This document shows, piece after piece, positions 1-7,524 of a stretch of 64,000 nt of DNA. The DNA is taken from contig JBEBXK010000004.1 of assembly GCA_040391605.1 (NCBI GenBank), forward strand, positions 1-64,000. The letters are read 5' to 3'. Each line of letters begins with the position of its first letter. Positions within the stretch are counted from its first letter, which is position 1. Position numbers and translations under genes: made by a program. This stretch comes from Vulgatibacter incomptus_A (lineage in GTDB: Bacteria > Myxococcota > Myxococcia > Myxococcales > Vulgatibacteraceae). Under the pieces are notes generated by a model, which worked only from the letters and a program-made list of their open reading frames with translations, was not told where the DNA came from and did no database searches.

Positions 1-108
1 CAGCAGCGGCGGGCGCGGCGCCCTTCGAGCCCAGGCTGGTCAGCCCCGCGGGTGCAGCAGCGGCGGGCGCGGCGCCCTTCGAGCCCAGGCTGGTCAGCCC
101 CGCGGGCA
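1..108. repeat. 54-bp direct tandem repeat (two copies visible)
   Basis: Positions 1-54 and 55-108 are nearly identical 54-mers (they differ only in the last bases). The length is a multiple of three, and the repeat encodes an 18-residue unit in frame within the partial minus-strand gene. The array touches the window edge, so the copy number is unknown. Confidence 0.9.
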
Positions 109-190
109 CAGCCCTCTCCTCGTCCTGCTTGGCAGGCGCGGTCTGGGGCAGGCCAAGGCCCACGATCTTGCCGGCATCCTGAGTCGACAT
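1..190 (-). CDS. Partial gene of the isc block, repeat-rich N-terminus
   Basis: Only the first 63 codons are in the window; the gene runs off the left edge. Translation from the ATG at 190 begins MSTQDAGKIVGLGLPQT, followed by an Ala/Pro/Gly-rich stretch made of an 18-residue unit (key residues PAGLTSLGSKGAAP) present at least twice. The gene starts 32 bp after the stop of iscU on the same strand, so it is probably co-transcribed with iscS and iscU. Genes in this place are often an A-type carrier, HscB/HscA or ferredoxin, but this N-terminus matches none of them that I can recognise. The low-complexity segment may be a linker before a conserved domain that lies outside the window. Confidence 0.6.
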   Translation of the reverse strand, partial: MSTQDAGKIVGLGLPQTAPAKQDEERAVPAGLTSLGSKGAAPAAAAPAGLTSLGSKGAAPAAA

Positions 191-221
191 TCGCATCCGC
201 TCCTTGGGAGGAGGCGCCCCC

Positions 222-644
222 TTATTTCGCAACCGCGGCTGCGGGCTGCGGGGCCGCCTTGGGATCTTCCTTCTTCTGCTTGTAATCGGCGATCGCCGCC
301 TTGATGGCGTCCTCGGCCAGCACCGAGCAGTGGATCTTCACGGGCGGAAGCGAGAGCTCCTCCGCGATCACCGAGTTGGTGATCTTCGCGGCCTCGTCTA
401 CCTTCTTGCCCTTCACCCACTCGGTGACGAGGGAGCTGGAGGCGATCGCGGATCCGCAGCCGAAGGTCTTGAACTTGGCCTCCTCGATCACGCCATCGTC
501 GTTGATCCGGAGCTGGAGGCGCATCACGTCGCCACAGGCGGGAGCCCCCACGAGGCCGGTGCCCACGTTGGGATCGTCCTTGTCGAGGGTGCCCACGTTC
601 CGAGGATTCTCGTAGTGGTCGATCAGCTTGTCGCTATAGGCCAT
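222..644 (-). CDS. iscU: Fe-S cluster assembly scaffold IscU
   Basis: Scaffold on which IscS-derived sulfur and iron are assembled into a [2Fe-2S] cluster before transfer to client proteins. The 140-residue product opens with MAYSDKLIDHYENPRNVG, typical of IscU. The three cluster-ligand cysteines are C37 (in GAPACGD), C63 (in FGCGSA) and C106 (in KIHCSVLAED), with Asp39 next to the first. The HscA recognition motif LPPVK is at 99-103, which suggests that the chaperone branch of the Isc system is present. The last about 15 residues are an Ala/Pro tail longer than in E. coli. A purine-rich Shine-Dalgarno sequence (GGAGAGAGA) precedes the ATG. It lies 30 bp downstream of iscS, in the same operon. 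Confidence 0.97.
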   Translation of the reverse strand: MAYSDKLIDHYENPRNVGTLDKDDPNVGTGLVGAPACGDVMRLQLRINDDGVIEEAKFKTFGCGSAIASSSLVTEWVKGKKVDEAAKITNSVIAEELSLPPVKIHCSVLAEDAIKAAIADYKQKKEDPKAAPQPAAAVAK

Positions 645-674
645 CGTCTCTCTCCTTCTCGCTTCATCAATAGA

Positions 675-1889
675 TTAGTGGCCGGTCCACTCGATCGACT
701 TGAGGTCGATGCCTTCCTTGGCCATCTCGTAGAGCGGCGACATATCGCGCAGCCGCTGCACCTTCTCCACCACGAGCTTCGCTACGTGATCGACCTCTTC
801 CTGCGTAGTGAACCGGCCCAGGCCGAAGCGGATCGAGGTATGCGCGAGCTCCTCCTCCACCCCACAGGCCCGCAGCACGTGAGAGGGCTCGAGGGAGGCC
901 GAGGTGCAGGCCGATCCCGAGGAGACCGCCACGTCCTTGAGCGCCATCATCATCCCCTCCCCTTCCACGTAGGCGAAGGAGAGGTTCAGGTTGCCCGCGA
1001 GGCGATGCTCGGGGTGGCCGTTCAGGAAGACCATGTCGAGGTCCTTGGTGATGGCTGCCTGGAGGCGATCGCGGAGGCCTCGCACCCTGGCGTCCTCCTC
1101 GGCCATCTCCTTCATCGCCAGCTCGGCGGCGACGCCGAAGCCCACCACGCCGGGGACGTTGATCGTTCCAGAGCGCATGCCGCGCTCGTGCCCGCCGCCG
1201 TCGATGAGGCCGGTGAGCCGCACCCGGGGTCGACGACGCACCCACAGCGCGCCAACGCCCTTGGGCCCGTAGACCTTATGGGCGGAGAGGGAGGCGAGGT
1301 CGATGTGCATCTCGTTGACGTCGAGGGGGATCTTGCCGGCCGCCTGGGCCGCGTCCACGTGGAAGAAGACGCCCTTCTCCTTGGTGATGGCGCCGATCTC
1401 CTTGATCGGGTGGATGGTCCCGATCTCGTTGTTCGCCACCATCACCGAGACGAGGATGGTCTTGTCGGTGATGGCCGCGCGTACCGCCTCGGGATCCAGC
1501 CTGCCCGTCTGGTCGACGTCCAGGTAGGTGACCTCGCAGCCCGAGCGCTCCAGGCGCTTACAGGTGTCCAGCACGGCCTTGTGCTCGGTCTTGGCGGTGA
1601 TGATGTGATTGCCCTTGTCCTTGTAGAACTCGGCGATCCCCTTGAGGGCGAGGTTGATCGACTCGGTGGCACCGGAGGTCCAGACGATCTCCTTGCCGCT
1701 GCCTCCAACGAGGGCCGCGACCCGATCCCGCGCCAGCTCCGAGGCCTCCTCCGCCGTCCAACCAAAGGAGTGGCTACGGGACGCCGCGTTGCCGAAGGCC
1801 TGGGTGAGGTACGGCATCATCGCCTCGAGGACCCTGGGGTCCAGCGGCGTCGTGGCGTGGTTGTCCATGTAGATCGGCGTCTTGACCAT
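675..1889 (-). CDS. iscS: Cysteine desulfurase IscS
   Basis: PLP enzyme that takes sulfur from L-cysteine and passes it as persulfide to IscU and other acceptors. From the ATG at 1889 the product has 404 residues, the same length as E. coli IscS. The PLP lysine is K205 (SAHKVYGPKG) and the mobile-loop catalytic cysteine is C328 (SSGSACTSAS). The C-terminus ends in SIEWTGH, the IscU-docking tail of group I enzymes. I prefer this ATG to the in-frame ATG 21 bases upstream because AAGGA sits 7 bases before it and because it gives the family length. iscR, usually the first gene of such operons, is not upstream. Confidence 0.97.
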   Translation of the reverse strand: MVKTPIYMDNHATTPLDPRVLEAMMPYLTQAFGNAASRSHSFGWTAEEASELARDRVAALVGGSGKEIVWTSGATESINLALKGIAEFYKDKGNHIITAKTEHKAVLDTCKRLERSGCEVTYLDVDQTGRLDPEAVRAAITDKTILVSVMVANNEIGTIHPIKEIGAITKEKGVFFHVDAAQAAGKIPLDVNEMHIDLASLSAHKVYGPKGVGALWVRRRPRVRLTGLIDGGGHERGMRSGTINVPGVVGFGVAAELAMKEMAEEDARVRGLRDRLQAAITKDLDMVFLNGHPEHRLAGNLNLSFAYVEGEGMMMALKDVAVSSGSACTSASLEPSHVLRACGVEEELAHTSIRFGLGRFTTQEEVDHVAKLVVEKVQRLRDMSPLYEMAKEGIDLKSIEWTGH

Positions 1890-1944
1890 TGACCATCCTT
1901 GGCGCGCCATCGATAAAGGAGGCGGCCATCTCGGTTTTGCCGGC

Positions 1945-1974
1945 GTTATAAGAAGCCGCTCCGCGCAGCGTCAA
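1945..1974 (-). promoter_or_regulatory. Candidate sigma-70 promoter of iscS (proximal)
   Basis: On the minus strand a TTGACG box (1969-1974) and a TATAAC box (1945-1950) are separated by 18 bp. Start of transcription would be near 1938, about 50 bases before the iscS ATG. The fit to the -35/-10 consensus is good (5/6 in each box). Confidence 0.65.
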
Positions 1975-2084
1975 GGGAGAGGAGGGAGGAGGCGGCCGGT
2001 GGCTCCCTCCCTCGCAATTCCCTGGACCTTCCGCTGCGGCGGCCAGGCTTGGGCTTCGACCTTCTCGCGTTGCCAGACCCTCGG

Positions 2085-2114
2085 TAGATACGTTCCGTAA
2101 CGTCACCTTGTCAA
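2085..2114 (-). promoter_or_regulatory. Candidate second, distal promoter toward iscS
   Basis: A perfect TTGACA (2109-2114, minus strand) lies 18 bp from a weaker TATCTA (2085-2090). It points toward iscS and would make a leader of about 190 bases. The stretch from about 1911 to 2368 holds no gene that I can support: it contains these two promoters and the palindromic repeat. Confidence 0.4.
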
Positions 2115-2160
2115 GCGAAAGGCCAACCCGCGAGGCCGGCCTTTTCTTCACCCGCCCTGC

Positions 2161-2385
2161 GCGCTACGGTTCCTTCTGGCGTTTTCTCGCCTCCGGCTCG
2201 GGTCGGAGCCTGTGAAAAAGTCACCCTCCGGGGGGTGGGGTGATTTTTTCACGCGCGCTACGCGCTACGGCCCCTCCTGCTGGCGTTTTCTCGCCTCCGG
2301 CTCGGGTCGGAGCCTGTGAAAAAATCGCCCTCCGAGGGGTGGGGTGATTTTTTCACGCGCGCTACGCGCTACGGCTCCTCCTGGC
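2161..2385. repeat. Tandem pair of palindromic repeats (GTGAAAAA hairpins)
   Basis: Two copies spaced 104 bp apart. Each has a hairpin with GTGAAAAARTC on one side and GATTTTTTCAC on the other (2212-2252 and 2316-2356), flanked by GCGCTACGG and by TCGCCTCCGGCTCGGGTCGG. The right flank runs into the last codons and stop of the kinase gene. A third, diverged copy lies at 23864-23936. The hairpins sit between the convergent ends or heads of transcription units and may also work as terminators. Confidence 0.85.
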
Positions 2386-4162
2386 GTTTGCGTTCGGCCA
2401 CGGCTGGGAGGGCCTCTGCTCCTGGCGACGGAGCCTGCTCTCGGAGCCTCGCGGCGAGCTGGGCTTGGGCCGCTTCCGCCTGCCAGGCGAGGAAGAGCGC
2501 CTGGCCATCCGCCTGCAGCCCCGCCGGGACGTAGGCGAGGACATAGCCCGGCGGCGGCTCACCTGGGGCGAGGCCTGCCGCCGCCAGCGGGTCGGGCGAA
2601 GTGGGGGTCGGTGCCGCAGGCGCTGGGACGGGATCCTGGATCTCGGAGATCTGCCGCTGCTTCAGCTCATCCCCCCGCCCGCCGTAGAGCCTGGCGATCG
2701 CCCGCCGGACGCCGAACTCGGTGCAGACGATGGGCACCACCCTGGTCCCCAGGCGAAAGCGGATCAGATCGAGCTTCTCGAGATCGGAGGGCTCGGTCAT
2801 CGCCACCAGGACCCTGCCCTCCTCCTCCGCCACCGGCAGGGCCAGGAGCCGCAACGCGAGTTGCTGGGGAAAGCGCCGGAGCAAACCATCGGAGGGCGCG
2901 GCCTCTAGGAGCCGCTCGTCGGCGACGAAGGAGACGCCGAGCTGCCTGGCCAACAACTCGAGCACCGAGCGGACCGGCGCGAAGTGGAGGTTGGCCGCCC
3001 ACTCCCCCAACCTACCGCCGTCCTTCCGCTGCCTGGCGAGGAGGGTCTGGAGTTGGGACTCGGTGATCAGCTTGGCCTCCACCAACAGCTCCCCGATGCG
3101 CTTGCGAGAGCGGGGCGTCCGCGGGCCGTCGGCGGCGTGGGGCCCCGCTTCGTTGGCGCGCTCCGTCTCGGCGACTGCCGAGGGGTCCATTGGATCGGGC
3201 AGAGGGTCATCCAGGGAGACGCCCTCCCCCATCTCGCGATCGAGGGGGATCCTGCCGGGAAAGAGGCTGGCCATCCGCCTGGCGATGGACTCGCGCCCGA
3301 CCCTCCAACCCTTCTTATGAAGGAGGCCGTGGAGGGCAGCCGCCAGCTCGCCGGCGTGGCGGTAGCGCTCCGCCGGATCCCGGGCGAGGGCCTTCCGCAG
3401 GATCGGCCCCAGCTCCGCGGGGGAGCCGGGGGGGAGGGCCAGCAGCGTCTCGTCATGGTGCGCGATCTGCGCCAGGGTGGCGCCCGCCTCGCCGCCCGGC
3501 GCGCCGAAGAGCTGCCGCCCGGCCAGCGCCTCGAAGAGCAGCACGCCGTTGAGGAAGATGTCGCTGGCGTGTCCCGCGGGCTCGCCGCGGAGGAGCTCCG
3601 GCGCCAGGTAGCCCACCTTCCCCTCGAGCCGCCTTCCCTGGGTGAGATCCCGGCCGTCGGCCGCCTTGGCCACTCCGAAGTCGGCGAGCTTCACGGCGCC
3701 GTCCATGGAGAGGAGCACGTTGGACGGGTTCACGTCGCGATGCACCAGCTGGAGGGCGAGGCCGTCGGAGCCCCTGGCGTCGTAGGCGTAGGCAAGCGCA
3801 TCCGCCACCTGGGCGGCGATGTAGATCGCCTCGGCTGGGCCAAGGGGCATCGCGGCCCCCTCGGCCGCATTGAGCACCCGACGCAGATCCGCGCCGTCCA
3901 CCAACTCCATCACGAGGAAGGGCTGGTCAGCGGCGGTGCCGAGATCCAGTACCTGCACCACGTTGGGGTGGACGAGGTTGACACAGATCCGCGCCTCGCG
4001 GAGGAAGGCCTCCGCGCTGGCGGGATCGGCCGCCAGCGCCGGCAGCATCTTCTTGATCGCGACCGGCTTCTCGAAGCCCCCGGCGCCAACCCTCTTGCCG
4101 AGGAAGACCTCGGCCATTCCACCGGAAGCGAGTCTGCGGATGATCCTATAGCTGCCCACCAA
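2369..4162 (-). CDS. Ser/Thr protein kinase fused to MshEN (T2SSE_N) module
   Basis: 597 residues. Residues 1-285 are a Hanks-type kinase: Gly loop LASGGMAEVF (11-20), ATP-binding Lys in VAIKK (37-38), catalytic loop HRDVNPSN (141-148) and DFG (161-163). The catalytic-loop lysine two residues after the Asp is Asn145. Residues 355-378 and 384-407 are two 24-residue motifs of the R(L/I)G...Q type separated by exactly five residues, followed by the rest of a GspE/MshE N-terminal domain (to about 495). In MshE-type ATPases this tandem motif binds c-di-GMP. The last about 100 residues are Pro/Ala-rich. No transmembrane helix is seen, so the protein is cytoplasmic. c-di-GMP control of the kinase is inference. 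The stop codon lies at the edge of the palindromic repeat. Confidence 0.93.
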   Translation of the reverse strand: MVGSYRIIRRLASGGMAEVFLGKRVGAGGFEKPVAIKKMLPALAADPASAEAFLREARICVNLVHPNVVQVLDLGTAADQPFLVMELVDGADLRRVLNAAEGAAMPLGPAEAIYIAAQVADALAYAYDARGSDGLALQLVHRDVNPSNVLLSMDGAVKLADFGVAKAADGRDLTQGRRLEGKVGYLAPELLRGEPAGHASDIFLNGVLLFEALAGRQLFGAPGGEAGATLAQIAHHDETLLALPPGSPAELGPILRKALARDPAERYRHAGELAAALHGLLHKKGWRVGRESIARRMASLFPGRIPLDREMGEGVSLDDPLPDPMDPSAVAETERANEAGPHAADGPRTPRSRKRIGELLVEAKLITESQLQTLLARQRKDGGRLGEWAANLHFAPVRSVLELLARQLGVSFVADERLLEAAPSDGLLRRFPQQLALRLLALPVAEEEGRVLVAMTEPSDLEKLDLIRFRLGTRVVPIVCTEFGVRRAIARLYGGRGDELKQRQISEIQDPVPAPAAPTPTSPDPLAAAGLAPGEPPPGYVLAYVPAGLQADGQALFLAWQAEAAQAQLAARLREQAPSPGAEALPAVAERKRQEEP

Positions 4163-4188
4163 CGAACCTCGAGTCGGGATTTCGTTGG

Positions 4189-4217
4189 ATCATAGCAGCG
4201 GCGTGGGAGACCGCCAA
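4189..4217 (-). promoter_or_regulatory. Candidate sigma-70 promoter of the kinase gene
   Basis: TTGGCG (4212-4217, minus strand), a 17-bp spacer and TATGAT (4189-4194). Transcription would start near 4182, about 20 bases before the kinase ATG at 4162, so the kinase can be transcribed apart from the lipoprotein gene upstream. Confidence 0.6.
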
Positions 4218-4304
4218 TCAGGAGATGGAAGGGAAACGCTTGGAACTGCAAGCACTTACCGCCCCCGGGCTCTCAAATTCCCGGGACCGCTCGACGGCGA
4301 TCAC

Positions 4305-4859
4305 CTACTCAGCCAGCGTCTTCCCGAAGACCTCCTTGATATTCGAGAGCTGAGGCGCGGTGAGCTTGGTGCTCATCTCGAGGATGTACGGCCCCTTGCG
4401 CTCATAGAGGTGGGCGAAGCGCGCGGCGCCCGGGAGCTTCAGGTAGTTCTCGAGGCAGACCTCCGCCTTCTTGGCGTCGGGATAGAGACCCAGCGTGGCG
4501 TAGCCGACCTCGGCCTCGAGCTTGGTGCGGTAGATCGCGTCGCATTCGTCGAGGCCACCGAGCAGATCGGGGAGCAGCACCAGGCGTCCCTGGACCTCGA
4601 AGCCCGACTTCTTCAGCAGCTCCTCGAAGAGATCCACCTTGGTGGGCTTCTCCTCCTCGGCGACGGCGCCGGCCGCGGCGGCATCCTCCGACGGAGCCGC
4701 AACGGCCTCGTTGGGGAGAGCACCAGCGGCCTTGGCTGCCTCCAGCGCAGCCTGCTGCTTCGCAGCGTCCTCCGCTGCAGGGGTCGAATGGCTCTTGGTG
4801 CAGGCGATGACGGACGCGAGGGCCGCGACGACGACGAATGGGGCGAGGATCGTGCGCAT
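4305..4859 (-). CDS. Hypothetical lipoprotein
   Basis: 184 residues. The N-terminus has a basic start, a hydrophobic core and a lipobox ending at Cys20 (ASVIAC), so it is predicted to be a lipoprotein. Residues 25-75 are Ala/Glu-rich low complexity. The remaining about 110 residues form a folded-looking domain with two cysteines (in LDECDAIY and AEVCLENY) that I do not recognise. The gene lies upstream of the kinase on the same strand with a 142-bp gap containing a separate promoter. Confidence 0.75.
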   Translation of the reverse strand: MRTILAPFVVVAALASVIACTKSHSTPAAEDAAKQQAALEAAKAAGALPNEAVAAPSEDAAAAGAVAEEEKPTKVDLFEELLKKSGFEVQGRLVLLPDLLGGLDECDAIYRTKLEAEVGYATLGLYPDAKKAEVCLENYLKLPGAARFAHLYERKGPYILEMSTKLTAPQLSNIKEVFGKTLAE

Positions 4860-4973
4860 GTTGTCTCCTGATGACGACCCCTCTCTCGTGGGTCGAGGAA
4901 AATCAGTGCCCTACCACGGGTGAGAGAGCCGGCCAAGCGGCGACGCAGAGAAAGCACACGTGCGGAGCACCCG

Positions 4974-5399
4974 CTACAGATAGAAGCGATCAATGACACC
5001 CGATGTAAGACCCAGGATCGCGGTCCAGCCCACCACCTGGTCGACCTGACGCGCGATCTCGTCGGGGCGCCGGCCCAGGAGATTGGCCGAGGCGGAGCAG
5101 GCGTAGACCATGCACCTCCCCGAGTCGCGAGCCACCTGCAGCAGGGCGGCCGCCGTGGGAGCTCCCTTCTCGAAGGCGTCCTCCGCCGCAGCGGCCTCGG
5201 GCCTTGGGCCCAGATGGCTGAAGTCGGGCTCTGCGAAGCCCCCCTCGAGGAAGCGGTCGAGGGCCCACCAGAAGAGAAAGAGCTGAACGTCTCTGCCACC
5301 TGCCGTCGCCGAGGCGGCGATCGAGCATCCCTGGTGGAGCCGGTCGTAGTCGCCGCCGTGGAGGAAGATGGCGACTCGCTTGCGAGGATCGACTTCCAT
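4974..5399 (-). CDS. DsrE/DsrF-like small protein
   Basis: 141 residues with the look of the DsrE/F/H or peroxiredoxin-like family: an N-terminal strand VAIFLHGGDYDRLHQG, a middle region with aromatic helix (FLFWWALDRFLEGG), and a conserved-type Cys region CMVYACSASANLLG. Family members carry sulfur as persulfide or bind small ligands, but the partner here is unknown. It is the last gene of the minus-strand series that starts with the PEGA gene. The membership is based on overall pattern rather than on a catalytic motif. Confidence 0.65.
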   Translation of the reverse strand: MEVDPRKRVAIFLHGGDYDRLHQGCSIAASATAGGRDVQLFLFWWALDRFLEGGFAEPDFSHLGPRPEAAAAEDAFEKGAPTAAALLQVARDSGRCMVYACSASANLLGRRPDEIARQVDQVVGWTAILGLTSGVIDRFYL

Positions 5400-5458
5400 C
5401 AGGGCAATCTACGCCAGGGGGCGCCGCGAGGGGTGGAGTTCCCACGTCCACCGCGTCG

Positions 5459-6154
5459 TCAGGCTTCGACCCGCTGCAGGGACTTGGGAAACCACGCCTT
5501 GGCGAGGAGGGCCGCCACCACGGTGAGCAGGAGCACCGCCCCGCCACCGAGCCACCAGAGCAGCGGAGACGGCCGCACCACCGAGGCGCCGATCGCGGCC
5601 ATCAGGAAGGTCCCCGGCAGGGTGCCGAGGGACGCCGCCAGCAGCACCTTCCGCGCCTTCATCCCGCTGACTGCCGCCACCGCCACCACCAGATCGGCCG
5701 GGACCACGAAGCCCAGGGTGGCGACGAAGACGAAAGCGAAGCCTCGCGTCCGCGCCATCCTCTCGAAGCCGACGTATCTGCCGCCGGCCAGTTCGCGCAC
5801 CGCCCCGGTCCCCAGGTGGCGGGAGAGGGCGAAGACCAGGGCAGCCGACGAGAGAGTCCCCAGGAGCGCGATGATCAACCCGCCCCAGAGCCCCCAGACC
5901 AGGCCGGCGGCAATGGCGAAGAGCGAACCCGAGAGCACCACGAAGAGCGGTCGCGCCGCCGACGCGGCGAGGTAGCCCAGCAGGCCGAATGCCCCAAGGG
6001 AGAGGACGTCCTCCTGGATCCTGCCCGGCGTGATCGACCGCGAGCCGTCGAGGATCAGGACGATCGCGAGGCCGATGCTCAAGAGGCCGACGAGCGTCCC
6101 TATCCCCCTCCAGCTCCTGGCCGAGATTCCTCTGATGCGATGGCGCAATCCCAC
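5459..6154 (-). CDS. VTT-domain (TVP38/TMEM64, DedA superfamily) membrane protein
   Basis: About 231 residues with several hydrophobic segments. The central stretch LSGSLFAIAAGLVWGLWG followed by a Gly-rich helix and an SRHLG motif is the hallmark of SNARE-associated/VTT proteins, now known to include lipid scramblases and transporters. The start is uncertain: I use the GTG at 6154, because the open frame continues upstream only as an Arg/Pro-rich shadow of the neighbouring gene and the first helix begins shortly after this codon. Confidence 0.8.
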   Translation of the reverse strand: MGLRHRIRGISARSWRGIGTLVGLLSIGLAIVLILDGSRSITPGRIQEDVLSLGAFGLLGYLAASAARPLFVVLSGSLFAIAAGLVWGLWGGLIIALLGTLSSAALVFALSRHLGTGAVRELAGGRYVGFERMARTRGFAFVFVATLGFVVPADLVVAVAAVSGMKARKVLLAASLGTLPGTFLMAAIGASVVRPSPLLWWLGGGAVLLLTVVAALLAKAWFPKSLQRVEA

Positions 6155-6269
6155 GGTGCAAGGCTGCCCATCCCGGCCCCCCAAAGCAGCCGCGAGACGA
6201 CGCCCCTTATAGGTGGCGCCGCCGGGCGTTGAGATTCTCTCCGCAAGGATCGCGTCGGAGCTGAGCCCC

Positions 6270-7442
6270 TCAGGGCGAGGGATCGGGCTCGCTCTGGGGC
6301 GATGGCGGAGTCTCGGCGCCCACCGCGAGTCGGAGCGGCTCCGGCTCGTTGGGCGCCGCTGCCTCGTGCTCCTCAGCGGCGCCCGCCGGATGGAGCTCGC
6401 GTGGCGCTTCGGCGACCACGTCGCTCGTGCCGGCGACGGTCTCGGGGGTCTCGGCTGGCGCGGCAGCGCCTGGGTAGGCCTCGGTCCCGGCGCTCGCTGC
6501 CGGCTCCCCGCCGGAAGCTGCCGCTGGCCCGGAGGCCTCGGCGTCGACGTGGGTCCCAACGGGATCGGCCGGGCGATCGGCTCGGGGGCCACGGCCACGG
6601 CCGGCGGCGGCGCGATCGCGCCTGGGTCCGCGACGGCGGCCCTCGCCTGTGGCGGCGTCGGCCTTGGGGCCGAGATCGCGGGCGGTGCGGGGCTTCCAGC
6701 CGATCCCCTCGAGCTCGCGCCAGAGCTCGTTCCACCGCTGCTCGAGGCTGCCGAACTTGGCCTTCCAGATCTCGGCCTCGCCCTTGGTGACCAGGTAGAC
6801 CCGGTTGTTGGCCTCGGCCTTTCCCCGGGCCCGCTTCATCTCGTCCTGGCTCTGCTCCGACAGGCGCCTCGCTTCGTGGGCGCGCCTCTCGGCCTCCCTC
6901 ATCCGGTCTTCGGCCTCCCGGACCCGGGCCTGGGCCGCCTCGACCTCACGCCCCATGGACGCGAGGCGCGCGTCGATCTGCGCTTCGCTCAGCTCGACGG
7001 GGACGGGCGCCGGCGCCGGCGCCGCAGCGACGGGAGCCTGCGGCCGACGGGGGCGATCGCCCTCGCTCTCGCGACGACGCAGATCCTCCGAGAGCTGCGA
7101 GTTCTCCTCGCGGACCATGGCGAGCTGCTGCTCGACCTGACGCAGCTCCTCCGCCCGCGCCGAGGCCAGCTCCCGGGAGCGCTTCATCTCCTCGGAGGCG
7201 TCGTGGAGCCGCTTCTTGGCGTCGCGCAGCTTCTCCCGGGAGGAGGCCAGCTCCCCCGAGCGTCCCTTCTTCTCTTCACTGCTGCGCTCCGCGGTCTTGC
7301 GGGCCGCCGCCAGATCCTCCCGGATCCGGGCGACGTCCTGCCGCGCGGCGTCGAGCTGATCCGCCAACTTGTTGCGAGAGAGCCAACCGATGAGCGCGAC
7401 GATCCCGAGGGCCGCCGCGATGATGAGTAGTGTCGCTTCCAT
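6270..7442 (-). CDS. Membrane-anchored coiled-coil protein
   Basis: 390 residues from the ATG at 7442. One N-terminal transmembrane helix (residues 2-20), then a long charged coiled coil (about 25-135 and 165-240) rich in Glu, Arg and Ala, then an Ala/Pro/Glu low-complexity tail of over 100 residues. A short folded patch (NRVYLVTKGEAEIWKAKFG) sits between the coil and the tail. This resembles envelope tethering or scaffold proteins. No enzymatic motif is seen. The longer open frame upstream of 7442 is Arg/Ser-rich and is not likely translated. Confidence 0.7.
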   Translation of the reverse strand: MEATLLIIAAALGIVALIGWLSRNKLADQLDAARQDVARIREDLAAARKTAERSSEEKKGRSGELASSREKLRDAKKRLHDASEEMKRSRELASARAEELRQVEQQLAMVREENSQLSEDLRRRESEGDRPRRPQAPVAAAPAPAPVPVELSEAQIDARLASMGREVEAAQARVREAEDRMREAERRAHEARRLSEQSQDEMKRARGKAEANNRVYLVTKGEAEIWKAKFGSLEQRWNELWRELEGIGWKPRTARDLGPKADAATGEGRRRGPRRDRAAAGRGRGPRADRPADPVGTHVDAEASGPAAASGGEPAASAGTEAYPGAAAPAETPETVAGTSDVVAEAPRELHPAGAAEEHEAAAPNEPEPLRLAVGAETPPSPQSEPDPSP

Positions 7443-7524
7443 CTCTTCCTTGGTTCGGGCAGACCTGCGCCTGGCTCCGACCGGGCCAGCCCCCGCCCAA
7501 CGCGGTGGGCCGCCGCGGCGGGGC

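Noticed and set aside
6155..6598. N-terminal extension of the VTT protein
   Set aside because: Pro/Arg/Ser-rich, overlaps the coiled-coil gene on the same strand in another frame, and lies before the first membrane segment.
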